Positions 13,769 through 21,976 of a stretch of 23,164 bases of DNA are shown here, one piece after another. The DNA comes from GCA-002282575 sp964416645 (GTDB taxonomy: Bacteria > Pseudomonadota > Gammaproteobacteria > Thiomicrospirales > Thiomicrospiraceae), in NCBI GenBank assembly GCA_964416645.1, contig CAYQEZ010000030.1, positions 1-23,164 on the forward strand. Reading direction: 5' to 3'. Within the stretch, counting starts at the first letter, position 1; each line of letters begins with the position of its first letter. The position numbers and the translations under genes are program-made. The notes beneath the pieces are model-generated. The model was not told where the DNA came from. It searched no databases and saw only the letters and a program-made list of their open reading frames with translations.

Positions 13769-14506
13769 TTACTTCTTTAATGTTGCCAATAATTTATCTG
13801 CTTGTTTAGCCGCAGTAGACTCTGGAAAACGTTTTTTCACATCATCAAAGCTCGCTTTAGCTTCTTTTGGCTTCTTCAATTCTAAATAACACTCACCTTG
13901 TTTCAGCAAGGCATCAGCTTGTTTAGGACCGCCCGCCTCAACAGAAGCCGTGTAGGCATTTAAAGCCACATCGAACTTACGCGCGACAAACTGGGTTTCG
14001 CCATACCAGTAATGAGCATTCCCCAATTGATCTGAATGCGGGAACTTCTCAACAAACTCTTTAAACAACTTACCAGCTTCAGGATATTTTCCAGCCATTA
14101 ACTGATCAAAAGCTTTTTTGTAAGCTTGCTGCGCTTGCTCTACTTCCGCTGCGCTCATGGTCGGTTTCACAGCCGAAGTCGATTCGTTAGGGGCAACCAC
14201 AGGCGCTGTTTTAAGTGCCGTAATTTGTTTTTCCAAAGATTCAATCTTAGCTTCTAACTGCTTAATCTTTGACAGATCACGCTCAAGACGATCAAGACGA
14301 TCTGCATTTTCTAAAGAGTTTCTTTCAATGCGGTTGAACTTATCATTGACATAGCCCATCATCCCGACATCAGCTTCCATCACCTTAGGTGGTTGAGTAC
14401 GAACGCTAGGATCATACTCAACCACTTCGGCACGATTAGCTGAAGCTTTTCCCGTAATCAGTAATGCAGCCATAGCAACAGCTAATACATATTTGGATGA
14501 AAACAT
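13769..14506 (-). CDS. cpoB: Cell division coordinator CpoB (formerly YbgF)
   Basis: This periplasmic protein binds TolA and links PBP1B activity with Tol-driven outer-membrane constriction. From ATG 14506 it is 245 aa; the frame is open to a TTG 6 nt upstream, but the GAGGTG ribosome site is 8 nt from the ATG and only 2 nt from the TTG. The signal peptide has core VLAVAMAALLI and cuts near KASA-NR. A trimerising coiled coil follows at about 45-95 (NRIERNSLENADRLDRLERD region). Three tetratricopeptide-like repeats from about 125 on include YKKAFDQLMAGKYPEA, AHYWYGETQFVARKF and ALLKQGECYLELKK, as in the family. It is the last gene of the tol-pal operon, 28 nt after pal. Confidence 0.94.
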   Translation of the reverse strand: MFSSKYVLAVAMAALLITGKASANRAEVVEYDPSVRTQPPKVMEADVGMMGYVNDKFNRIERNSLENADRLDRLERDLSKIKQLEAKIESLEKQITALKTAPVVAPNESTSAVKPTMSAAEVEQAQQAYKKAFDQLMAGKYPEAGKLFKEFVEKFPHSDQLGNAHYWYGETQFVARKFDVALNAYTASVEAGGPKQADALLKQGECYLELKKPKEAKASFDDVKKRFPESTAAKQADKLLATLKK

Positions 14507-14534
14507 ATCCAATACACCTCTAAATGGCTTTTGA

Positions 14535-15083
14535 TTACTGAGGGAACTTCATCTCGACACGACGATTCAACGCCCAAGATGCTTCATCATGCCCTTCAGC
14601 CGCTGGTTTTTCTTCACCGAAACTGACCACACGGATGCGTGAACTTGGAATACCAGCAACCGTTAAGGCATCTCGCACGGCTTTAGCACGACGCTCGCCC
14701 AAGGCCATATTGTATTCGCTACTACCACGCTCGTCACAATGTCCTTCTAAAACAATATTTACTGTTGGTTTTGATTGCAAGAAACGTACGTAGTGATTCA
14801 ACACTGCCTGACCTTTACCATCAATCGAATACTGATCAAGACCAAAATAAATGGTTGGCTGAACACCGCCTACCGCATAATTCTTTTCATCTTCCATCGT
14901 GGCCATCGCACCTAGGGTGTTTAAATCAATCCCTTTTAGATCGCCACTGCTCATACCACTAGTTGCTGCGCCATCAACCACAACCGGTTTATTGACATTG
15001 CTGTCATCAACAGGTGGATCGGAACACGCTGCTAATAAGACCGATAAACTTGAAACCAACGCAACACGCATAACTTGGCGCAT
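14535..15083 (-). CDS. pal: Peptidoglycan-associated lipoprotein Pal
   Basis: Pal anchors the outer membrane to peptidoglycan and binds TolB and, when energised, TolA. I start it at ATG 15083 (182 aa) because AAAGGGG lies 8 nt upstream and the signal peptide then begins MRQVMRV; the open frame extends 48 nt further. The lipobox LAAC has Cys20, followed by Ser-Asp. Asp at +3 is acceptable for outer-membrane sorting. The OmpA-C domain carries IYFGLDQYSIDGKGQ, VLEGHCDERGSSEYN, LGERRAKAVRDAL and SFGEEKPAAEGHDEASW. The gene lies 60 nt after tolB. A paralogue is located at 12132-12605. Confidence 0.96.
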   Translation of the reverse strand: MRQVMRVALVSSLSVLLAACSDPPVDDSNVNKPVVVDGAATSGMSSGDLKGIDLNTLGAMATMEDEKNYAVGGVQPTIYFGLDQYSIDGKGQAVLNHYVRFLQSKPTVNIVLEGHCDERGSSEYNMALGERRAKAVRDALTVAGIPSSRIRVVSFGEEKPAAEGHDEASWALNRRVEMKFPQ

Positions 15084-15143
15084 TTTTAAAACCCCTTTGC
15101 TCATTTGTTCAATCATAACATATTCAATCAATTCGCTATCGCA

Positions 15144-16481
15144 TTACTGGCTACTATTGAGTGGTCCCCATGCTGGATCACGCACATCACCTACGATATG
15201 CAGCTTGGTAAAGGAACGACCGTTACGGGATAACACGGCAATGACACCACCGCGATAATCATTATAAGAGTAAGCAATCATATCACCATTAGGCGCAAAG
15301 CTGGGAGACTCATCTGTACCCGTGGTCGAAATCACTTTCGATGCACCACTGACTAAATCTTGAGTGGTTACTTTAAAACCACCAATATCTTGACGAATAT
15401 ACGCAAGATAACGACCATCAGAAGAGGCGCTTGGACGCGCGTTGTACTTACCTTCAAAGGTGATACGTTTCAAGTCTCTCGGATTGGCTAAACTCGCTTG
15501 AAAAATCTGTGGTTGGCCGCGACGGTCTGAGTTAAAAAATACCGACTGACCATCTGCAGACCAGACGGCTTCTGTTTCAATCGCGGCATCGAAAGTTAAC
15601 TGAGTTAATCGCTTCGTTGCTACATCCATCACATAAATATCTGGATTGCCACCTTTAGAGAGTGTCATTAACAAACTACGGCCATCTGGCGACCATGCTG
15701 GTGCACTGTTAATACCGTCATAAGCAGCAATACTCTGACGACTACGACCATCTAAGCTTTGTACGATGATTTCAGGACGACGATTTTCAAAAGACACATA
15801 AGCCAACTTAGAACCATCTGGAGACCAGCTGACCGACATTAATGGCATGTAAGAACGCAAAATAGTACGCGGACCATAACCGTCAGAATCAGCCACTTCT
15901 AGTAAAAACATTTTACGCTTGCCCTGAGCGCGTTCAACACGTACATAGGCCATACGAGAATCGAAAGCACCACCACGACCTGTTACCGCTGTGTAAATCG
16001 CATCGGACATTTGGTGAGCTGCTGTGCGCAATAATGGTGCAGAAACACCATTCCAACGTCGAGCCACCATTTCTTGGTTATTCAAGGTGTTAATGAGGCG
16101 CATATCAACTTGGTACATATCGCCACCTTGCGGACGGACTTCACCAATGACCAAATAATCTTGCATCATTTTGCGCCAGTAGTCCAAATTCAATTCGCTG
16201 GCTAACACAGCAGCTGACATATCACTTTCACGCATCGGCGTAAAACTACCGGAGCGCGCTAAATCATCACGAATAATTTGAGCAATATTGTAGTCAGGAT
16301 TAACAATACTCATCTGATTCTTAAATGGCGTCACAGCAATCGGCAATGCCTGCTCGGTACCACCTGTAATTTCAACTCTAACCACTTCTTGCGCCATGGC
16401 TTGAGCACTCACCCACAGACCAGTACAAATCAACCATACCTTCGCTAATTGGTTAACACGGATTCCACTGAGTTGCATCAT
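15144..16481 (-). CDS. tolB: Tol-Pal system periplasmic protein TolB
   Basis: TolB is a soluble periplasmic protein that binds Pal and TolA. From ATG 16481 it is 445 aa (a GTG at 16487 and an ATG at 16478 are also in frame; GGGG lies 5 nt before 16481). The signal peptide ends near AMAQ-EVV. The N-terminal domain includes PIAVTPFKN and IIRDDLARSGSFTP. The C-terminal six-bladed propeller has the repeats SWSPDGSKLAYVS, AWSPDGRSLLMTLS, VWSADGQSVFFNSDRRG, ASSDGRYLAYI and SFAPNGDMIAYSY. It ends in VGDVRDPAWGP, as the family does. It starts 11 nt after the tolA stop. Confidence 0.97.
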   Translation of the reverse strand: MMQLSGIRVNQLAKVWLICTGLWVSAQAMAQEVVRVEITGGTEQALPIAVTPFKNQMSIVNPDYNIAQIIRDDLARSGSFTPMRESDMSAAVLASELNLDYWRKMMQDYLVIGEVRPQGGDMYQVDMRLINTLNNQEMVARRWNGVSAPLLRTAAHQMSDAIYTAVTGRGGAFDSRMAYVRVERAQGKRKMFLLEVADSDGYGPRTILRSYMPLMSVSWSPDGSKLAYVSFENRRPEIIVQSLDGRSRQSIAAYDGINSAPAWSPDGRSLLMTLSKGGNPDIYVMDVATKRLTQLTFDAAIETEAVWSADGQSVFFNSDRRGQPQIFQASLANPRDLKRITFEGKYNARPSASSDGRYLAYIRQDIGGFKVTTQDLVSGASKVISTTGTDESPSFAPNGDMIAYSYNDYRGGVIAVLSRNGRSFTKLHIVGDVRDPAWGPLNSSQ

Positions 16482-16492
16482 AAACACCCCGA

Positions 16493-17497
16493 TTATTGTG
16501 GTTTGAAAATAAAAATAATTTCTTCTTTGAACACTTCATCCGAAGGTGCTCTAGGTAGAGGGGAAGCACGACGAACAGCTAATTCAACCGAACGCTTGTA
16601 AGCTTCACTGGCTTCACCCTGACAGGATTTAACACGAACCTCTTTCACTTCACCTTCTCGCGTTTGACGCGTGTAAACATCACACACCGCACTATCATTT
16701 GACTCTCTAATCCAAGCACGACGCACTTTAGCGCCAATCGCACTGATCCAGGTTGAGGTTTCTTGCTTCACCAGAGCAGCATTGGCGGCTTTAGCTTCAG
16801 CTTCACGCTCTGCCTGCATCGCTTTACGCATCGCTTCTTCACGCTTAGCTTGCTCTTTAATTTCATTTTTACGTCGCTCAGCGTCGGCTTTTTCTTTTGC
16901 TTCCTGCTCGGATTTTTTCTGCAACTCAGCTTCTTGTTGCTTTTTCAGTGCTTCTTGTTTCTTCTGTTCTTCTTGTTTTTTGAGTTCTTCTTGCTGTTTT
17001 TTAACGGCATCGGCTTTCTGCTTTTCCGTTTCCTGTTGCTTTTTCAGTGCTTCCGCCTGTTTCTGCTTTTCAGCCTCTTTTTCTTTCGCTAATGCCTGTT
17101 CCGCAGCGACACGCTTAGCCTCTTCCGCTTGTTTTTTCTCTGCTTCCTGCTTCTTTAGCTCTTCTTGCTGCTTTTGCGCTTCCTGTTTTTGCTTTTCAGC
17201 TTGAGCTTTTGCCAATTGCTCAGGACTGGGTTGAGGCGGCACTGTTGGCAAAGGTTCTGGCTTGGGTGGCTCTACTGGCTTTTCTTCAACTGGTGTCGGG
17301 CGTTGTGTTAATGCCTGAGAAACGCGCGGATCGACAACATCGGCTTGCACTAAATCGGCTTCAGAAATTTCAGCCAATACGTCATTCATCTGTTCTTTAT
17401 GTTGCAAAAACCCATAAATAATAAAGTAAAGTAATACAGCATGAACAATCAATGCCAACAAAGTGGCTATTGGATGCGCGCGTAAAAAAGCAAACAC
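16493..17497 (-). CDS. tolA: Cell envelope integrity protein TolA
   Basis: TolA is the trans-periplasmic arm driven by TolQR. The 334-aa product has a short cytoplasmic N-terminus, one membrane helix at about 11-31 (ATLLALIVHAVLLYFIIYGF), a Pro-rich stretch near 65-90 and a long alpha-helical domain II at about 90-245 made of KQ/EA-rich imperfect repeats such as EALKKQQE and ELKKQEEQKKQ. The C-terminal domain III (about 245-334) has WISAIGAKVRRAWIRES, two cysteines (CDVYTRQ and KSCQG) and a final IIFIFKP strand. The start is GTG, 3 nt after tolR. The repetitive domain II produces spurious open frames on the other strand. Confidence 0.94.
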   Translation of the reverse strand: MFAFLRAHPIATLLALIVHAVLLYFIIYGFLQHKEQMNDVLAEISEADLVQADVVDPRVSQALTQRPTPVEEKPVEPPKPEPLPTVPPQPSPEQLAKAQAEKQKQEAQKQQEELKKQEAEKKQAEEAKRVAAEQALAKEKEAEKQKQAEALKKQQETEKQKADAVKKQQEELKKQEEQKKQEALKKQQEAELQKKSEQEAKEKADAERRKNEIKEQAKREEAMRKAMQAEREAEAKAANAALVKQETSTWISAIGAKVRRAWIRESNDSAVCDVYTRQTREGEVKEVRVKSCQGEASEAYKRSVELAVRRASPLPRAPSDEVFKEEIIFIFKPQ

Positions 17498-17500
17498 GAC

Positions 17501-18001
17501 TTATTTACCCTGTGCCTTGGCAGGCTGAGTAGCCAGTTTAACGCTCTTGATATGTTCACCTTTCAAGCGCAAAAACAAACCGACCACATCGCCATATTCC
17601 GCTGCCTTATCGCCGAAAACGATAATCACACTTTCATCATCACTTTTTCCGGCACGTAACAAAGCAATATAACTGGTTAGTTCACGAATACTGGCATCAT
17701 CTTGCGCAAAAAGTTTAGGCTCAATCTGTCCTGTTTGCACACTGTACAACAGACCATTTTCGGCTTTTGCTTTTGGCAACACCTGAATGACAATTTCATT
17801 CGCTTTATCGCCACGCGCTTTAGGCTTGTCTTTTTGTTGAACTTCTTCGGGCAAATCCACTTTAACCGAATGATGAATCACCGGAACGGTAATCATAAAA
17901 ATCACCAGCAACACCAACATGACGTCGATAAAGGGAACGACGTTAATTTCTGCTTTCAGTTTGTGTTTACGATGGCTACGAAAAGGAGAATCGGCACTCA
18001 T
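17501..18001 (-). CDS. tolR: Tol-Pal stator protein TolR
   Basis: TolR is an ExbD/MotB-like inner-membrane protein that conducts protons with TolQ. The membrane helix (about 20-41) has INVVPFIDVMLVLLVIFMI with the functional Asp26. The periplasmic domain contains EEVQQKD, EIVIQV and ESVIIVFGDKAAEYGDVVGL, the family's C-terminal signature. At 166 aa it is a little longer than the usual 140-150; the extra length lies in a Lys-rich and Gln-rich part around 55-105. The ATG directly follows the tolQ TAA. Confidence 0.94.
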   Translation of the reverse strand: MSADSPFRSHRKHKLKAEINVVPFIDVMLVLLVIFMITVPVIHHSVKVDLPEEVQQKDKPKARGDKANEIVIQVLPKAKAENGLLYSVQTGQIEPKLFAQDDASIRELTSYIALLRAGKSDDESVIIVFGDKAAEYGDVVGLFLRLKGEHIKSVKLATQPAKAQGK

Positions 18002-18703
18002 TTAAACAGTCTCAGCCTTATCGCTTTTGTAGGCTTGACGCTGTAAAATCGTTAAAAACTCTTGGGAAAAGTTTTCATACTGATTGAGCAAGCGATCGGA
18101 CTTAACACTCAGGCGGTTATAAGCTATCACTGCAGGAATCGCAGCAAACAAGCCCATCGCAGTCGCAACTAACGCTTCGGCAATGCCTGGTGCTACCTGT
18201 GCTAAGGTCACTTGCTCAGCCGATGCAAAGGCAACAAACGAAATCATAATACCCCACACGGTACCAAATAAACCGATATAAGGACTCACCGATGCAACTG
18301 TTGCCAAAAATGGCAAGCGCGTTTCTAATTGATCTAGTTCACGACCAAAGGCCACTTTCATTGCACGTTGAGCACCACCAATAATTTCAGAAGCTTCAAT
18401 GCCCGCTTGTTTTTTTAAACGGATAAACTCTTTGAATCCCACCGTAAAAATGGCATTCATACCACGCGGCTCCAAATTTAATGAAGCGGTGTAGGTATAA
18501 AAACCAGATAGATCATGACTCGACCAAAAAGCCGTTTCAAAAGTTTTACTTTGTCGTTCCGCGACATTAAACTCCCAAGATTTGGCAAAAATGACAGCCC
18601 ATGAAGCCACTGATAAAAACACCAAAATCGCCATTACGACTTGCACCACTAAACTGGCGTCGCTAACTAATTGAACAATCGATAATTCCGTACCTGCACT
18701 CAC
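18002..18703 (-). CDS. tolQ: Tol-Pal stator protein TolQ
   Basis: TolQ is an ExbB/MotA-like inner-membrane protein that forms the proton channel with TolR. The 233 aa have three membrane helices, near 17-40, 133-158 and 172-195. The family block VSPYIGLFGTVWGIMISF (139-156) and the APGIAEALVATAMGLFAAIPA helix with conserved Thr181 are clear. The start is GTG at 18703, overlapping the ybgC stop in a GTGA junction, so translation is coupled. Confidence 0.96.
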   Translation of the reverse strand: MSAGTELSIVQLVSDASLVVQVVMAILVFLSVASWAVIFAKSWEFNVAERQSKTFETAFWSSHDLSGFYTYTASLNLEPRGMNAIFTVGFKEFIRLKKQAGIEASEIIGGAQRAMKVAFGRELDQLETRLPFLATVASVSPYIGLFGTVWGIMISFVAFASAEQVTLAQVAPGIAEALVATAMGLFAAIPAVIAYNRLSVKSDRLLNQYENFSQEFLTILQRQAYKSDKAETV

Positions 18704-19110
18704 CTGACTAGCACTCCCTGAAAGGCTTCTTTTAATTGAGTTGGAAACACCGTTGGCTTTCCATTCACTTCATTCACACAAGCAATGGTTACTTCACCTT
18801 GGCAAAGCAACTGATCATCACACAAAATACCTTGTCGAAAACCCACTTTGGCACGTCCCAAATGATTCACCTCGACAGTCACCGACAACTGCTGATTAAA
18901 CCTTGCAGGACGTAGATACTGAACACTCAAGCTGTGTACCATAAGTAAGACACCCGTTTCAATACGAAGCTGATCTTGTTCAACACCTAAAGCCCGTAAC
19001 CATTCGCTACGAGCTCGTTCCATAAACTTGAGGTAATTGGCGTAATAAACGACACCGCCAGCGTCGGTATCTTCATAGTACACTCTAACTGGCCAATGAT
19101 ATATGCTCAT
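18700..19110 (-). CDS. ybgC: Acyl-CoA thioesterase YbgC (Tol-Pal associated)
   Basis: This is a 4-hydroxybenzoyl-CoA-thioesterase-like hotdog protein that hydrolyses short-chain or acyl-ACP-linked thioesters and is associated with phospholipid enzymes. The 136 aa match the family. The active-site loop EDTDAGGVVYYANY has the catalytic Asp16. The position seven residues after it, His in many YbgC proteins, is Tyr23 here. FMERARSEWLRALG and the beta-strands VQYLRPARFNQQ and RAKVGFRQ are typical. The ATG overlaps the ruvB stop (ATGA), and the stop overlaps the tolQ start. Confidence 0.93.
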   Translation of the reverse strand: MSIYHWPVRVYYEDTDAGGVVYYANYLKFMERARSEWLRALGVEQDQLRIETGVLLMVHSLSVQYLRPARFNQQLSVTVEVNHLGRAKVGFRQGILCDDQLLCQGEVTIACVNEVNGKPTVFPTQLKEAFQGVLVR

Positions 19111-20120
19111 TTTAGCACCTCTGGCACATCGATACCAAGGTGTAAATAGGCAATTGCATTAGCAACACGTCCTCGTGTGGTACGCTGAATAAACCCTTGT
19201 TGGATTAAGTAAGGCTCTAGCACATCTTCTAGTGTTCCCTTATCCTCTCCTAACGCAGTTGCGAGGGAGTCAACACCCGCTGGTCCACCCGAAAAATGCT
19301 CAATTAAGGTTTGTAAATAACGAATGTCCATCTTATCCAAACCCGTATCATCAATTTGCAATAAATCCAAAGCAGCGCCAGCCAATGCTTGTGTGACCAC
19401 ACCATCGGCATGAACTTGCGCGTAATCACGCACCCGTTTCAGCAAACGATTGGCAATGCGAGGTGTTCCACGAGAGCGACGCGCAATTTCTACCGCACCC
19501 AAAGTATCCATAGGTACAACCAAGCGTTCAGCATTGCGCTGCACAATCGTCGTTAGATCTTCGACCGAATAAAACTCGAGGCGTTGCACAATACCAAAAC
19601 GGTCACGCAAAGGCGCGGTAAGCATTCCTGCTCTAGTAGTGGCACCTACCAGCGTGAAAGGAGGTAAATCAATTTTAACACTCTGAGCAGCTGGGCCTTC
19701 ACCAATCATAATATCAATATGATAGTCTTCCATTGCAGGATAAAGCACTTCTTCAATGACTGGGTTAAGGCGGTGAATTTCATCGACAAAAAGCACATCA
19801 TAAGGTTCTAATCGCGTTAGCATCGCCGCCAAGTCGCCCGGCTTTTCCAACACGGGACCTGAAGTTTGACGCAAATTAGCACCCATTTCATTAGCCAACA
19901 CTTGCGCCAAGGTGGTTTTACCTAACCCTGGAGGCCCGTAAAGGAGCACATGATCCATCGCTTCACGACGCCCCTGAGCCGCTTTGACAAAGGTGGTTAA
20001 TTGTTCACACACCGAGCGTTGACCAATATACTCATTGAAACGTTGCGGACGCAATGAAGTCACCGCAGTGAAATCTTCCTGCTGTTGCTGATTACCGACA
20101 ATGCGATCCAGTTCTATCAC
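19107..20120 (-). CDS. ruvB: Holliday junction branch-migration helicase RuvB
   Basis: RuvB is the hexameric AAA+ motor that drives branch migration with RuvA. The 337 aa are normal. Motifs seen: RPQRFNEYIGQ (24-34), Walker A GPPGLGKTT (62-70), Walker B VLFVDEIHRLN (109-119), GATTRAGMLTAPLRDRFG with the sensor and arginine finger region, and the C-terminal winged helix ending in QRTTRGRVA. The start is GTG at 20120, overlapping the ruvA stop (GTGA). Confidence 0.98.
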   Translation of the reverse strand: MIELDRIVGNQQQQEDFTAVTSLRPQRFNEYIGQRSVCEQLTTFVKAAQGRREAMDHVLLYGPPGLGKTTLAQVLANEMGANLRQTSGPVLEKPGDLAAMLTRLEPYDVLFVDEIHRLNPVIEEVLYPAMEDYHIDIMIGEGPAAQSVKIDLPPFTLVGATTRAGMLTAPLRDRFGIVQRLEFYSVEDLTTIVQRNAERLVVPMDTLGAVEIARRSRGTPRIANRLLKRVRDYAQVHADGVVTQALAGAALDLLQIDDTGLDKMDIRYLQTLIEHFSGGPAGVDSLATALGEDKGTLEDVLEPYLIQQGFIQRTTRGRVANAIAYLHLGIDVPEVLK

Positions 20121-20722
20121 AAGGTCACCTGAAGCGCATATTTGATTTGCTCACTAAGCTGAGCCTTATCCTGCCATCCCTTATCAACACGCTGCGCGGC
20201 TTCGGCATTTTTATAGCCCAAGGCTTCTAATGCCTGAATGGCTTGTTGTCTCATTATACTATCCACACTGTTAATAGCTGAGGAAGCTGTAGTGCCGTTC
20301 AACACAACAGCACCAACAATCGAATCAACAGCTGTTGCTAACTCTAGCACCATGCGCTCCGCTGTCTTCTTACCGACACCAGGGATTTTCGTTAACAAAT
20401 TCGCATTTTTTTCGCGCACGCCTTGCACAAAAGCATCCACTGATAAGGATGACAATACCGCCAAGGCTAGCTTGGGACCAATGCCATTCACTTTAACTAA
20501 TAGGCGAAACAAAGACTTCTCTTTTTCGGTTGCGAAACCATAAAGCAACATCGCATCTTCACGCACCACCATTTCGACCAGCAATATGCTTTGCTCACCT
20601 AAAGCGGGCAACGCCTCAAAGGTAGACAAGGGCACTTCAACTTGATAACCCACCCCTGCAACATCCAAAATGACCCAAGGCGGCATTTTTTCAATCAATT
20701 GACCTCGTAGACGAGCGATCAT
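20117..20722 (-). CDS. ruvA: Holliday junction DNA helicase subunit RuvA
   Basis: RuvA forms the tetramer that holds the four-way junction and loads RuvB. The 201 aa start MIARLRGQLIEKMPPWVILD, typical of domain I, with GVGYQVEVPLSTF. Two helix-hairpin-helix motifs, VNGIGPKLALAVLS (78-91) and IPGVGKKTAERMVLEL (113-128), make up domain II. Domain III (about 155-201) has QALEALGYKNAEA, the RuvB-binding part. The ATG overlaps the ruvC stop (ATGA). Confidence 0.97.
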   Translation of the reverse strand: MIARLRGQLIEKMPPWVILDVAGVGYQVEVPLSTFEALPALGEQSILLVEMVVREDAMLLYGFATEKEKSLFRLLVKVNGIGPKLALAVLSSLSVDAFVQGVREKNANLLTKIPGVGKKTAERMVLELATAVDSIVGAVVLNGTTASSAINSVDSIMRQQAIQALEALGYKNAEAAQRVDKGWQDKAQLSEQIKYALQVTL

Positions 20723-21204
20723 CGCTGAACCTTGTGTGTAAAAGCCGCTATTTTAGCATGAGTTAAGGCACAAGCGAGGGCATCGGCAGCATCTTCTGAA
20801 GGCGGCTCGGACAAACCTAATAATTGACTAACCATATATTGCACCTGCGACTTATTGGCATGACCCTTGCCCACAATCGAACGTTTAATTTGCGTCGGAG
20901 AGTATTCCGCAATCGGCAAGGCTCGACTAGCAGCCGACAACATCACCACCCCGCGCGCCATACCCAACTTAATCGCCGTTTGTGGATTCTTATAAATAAA
21001 TGGACTTTCAATTGCCACAGAAGCAGGCGAGAATTGTTCGATCAGCGTTTGCATACTCTCATGCAACTTAACCAATCGTTCACCTTCTGACAAATGTCCT
21101 ACCTTAATGCTACCCGATACAATATAACGTGGTGTAAAACGGGTTAACTCAATGACACCAAAACCAGAAACACGAAAGGCAGGGTCGATACCCAGAATAA
21201 TCAC
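20719..21204 (-). CDS. ruvC: Holliday junction resolvase RuvC
   Basis: RuvC is the endonuclease that cuts Holliday junctions symmetrically. The 161 aa are slightly shorter than E. coli RuvC (173), by a short C-terminal tail. The four acidic catalytic residues fall exactly at E. coli numbering: Asp7 (GIDPAF), Glu66 (AIESPF), Asp138 and Asp141 (EDAADALA). KLGMARGVV and VGKGHANKSQVQ are also typical. The start is GTG, 1 nt after the yebC stop. Confidence 0.97.
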   Translation of the reverse strand: MIILGIDPAFRVSGFGVIELTRFTPRYIVSGSIKVGHLSEGERLVKLHESMQTLIEQFSPASVAIESPFIYKNPQTAIKLGMARGVVMLSAASRALPIAEYSPTQIKRSIVGKGHANKSQVQYMVSQLLGLSEPPSEDAADALACALTHAKIAAFTHKVQR

Positions 21205-21205
21205 C

Positions 21206-21952
21206 TTATTCGCCTAGCTGAGCCATAACTGCTTCTGAAATTTCTAGATTATGATAGACCTCTTGCACATCATCTAAGTCTTCCATCATATCAATCAAGT
21301 CGAGTACTTTTTGCGTTTCTTCGGCATTCAATGAGACTTTAACATCCGATTCCATCACCACATCAGCATGTTCTGCCACCAATCCAGCCGCTTCAAGTGC
21401 TGTTTTAACGTCCATAAAAGCTTCGGGTGTGGTGATGACATCCATACTACCGTCTTTATGCGTCACTACATCGTCCGCGCCCGCTTCTAACGCAGCACTC
21501 ATAACTGTATCTTCATCCACACCAACAGCAAAACTCATCACACCTTGTTTTTTAAACATATAGGAAACTGAGCCGTCAGTGCCCATATTGCCACCTTTCT
21601 TGGAAAAAGCATGACGCACTTCGGCAACCGTACGCTGTTTGTTGTCAGTCATGGTTTCAACAATCACCGCTACCCCAAAAGGTGCATAACCTTCATAACG
21701 CAATTCTTCGTAGTTTTCGCCTTCCGCTGTACCCGCCGCACGGGCAATGGTTTTTTCAATGGTATCGCGCTTCATGTTATTCACCAGCGCTTTGTCCACA
21801 GCCGCTCTTAAACGCGGGTTCAACGAAGCGTCTGGGTTCATCCGCGCCGCAACCAAAATCTCACGCAATAATCGAGTAAAAATCTTTGCTTTTTTAACGT
21901 CTTGACGCGCTTTACGATGTTTAATATTCGCCCATTTACTGTGTCCTGCCAC
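21206..21952 (-). CDS. yebC: YebC/PmpR family transcriptional regulator
   Basis: The YebC/PmpR/TACO1 family has been reported to act as DNA-binding regulators and, in more recent work, to aid translation of difficult proline stretches. The 248 aa are standard. The signature N-terminus MAGHSKWANIKHRKARQD (1-18) is followed by KIFTRLLREI, NMKRDTIEKTIARA, YEGYAPFG and the GGNMGTDGSVSYMFKKQG block. The start is GTG at 21952 with AAGGAG 6 nt upstream. It lies 24 nt after nadA and 1 nt before ruvC, so it is part of the same unit. Its usual neighbour in Pseudomonas is aspS; here it is nadA. Confidence 0.96.
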   Translation of the reverse strand: MAGHSKWANIKHRKARQDVKKAKIFTRLLREILVAARMNPDASLNPRLRAAVDKALVNNMKRDTIEKTIARAAGTAEGENYEELRYEGYAPFGVAVIVETMTDNKQRTVAEVRHAFSKKGGNMGTDGSVSYMFKKQGVMSFAVGVDEDTVMSAALEAGADDVVTHKDGSMDVITTPEAFMDVKTALEAAGLVAEHADVVMESDVKVSLNAEETQKVLDLIDMMEDLDDVQEVYHNLEISEAVMAQLGE

Positions 21953-21976
21953 AGCCTACTCCTTTACGAATCTACT

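Noticed and set aside
16763..17204. Long + strand frames rich in Phe, Leu, Ser and Cys opposite tolA
   Set aside because: They are the complement of the Lys/Gln/Glu/Ala-rich domain II repeats of tolA, which gives stop-free antisense frames by composition.
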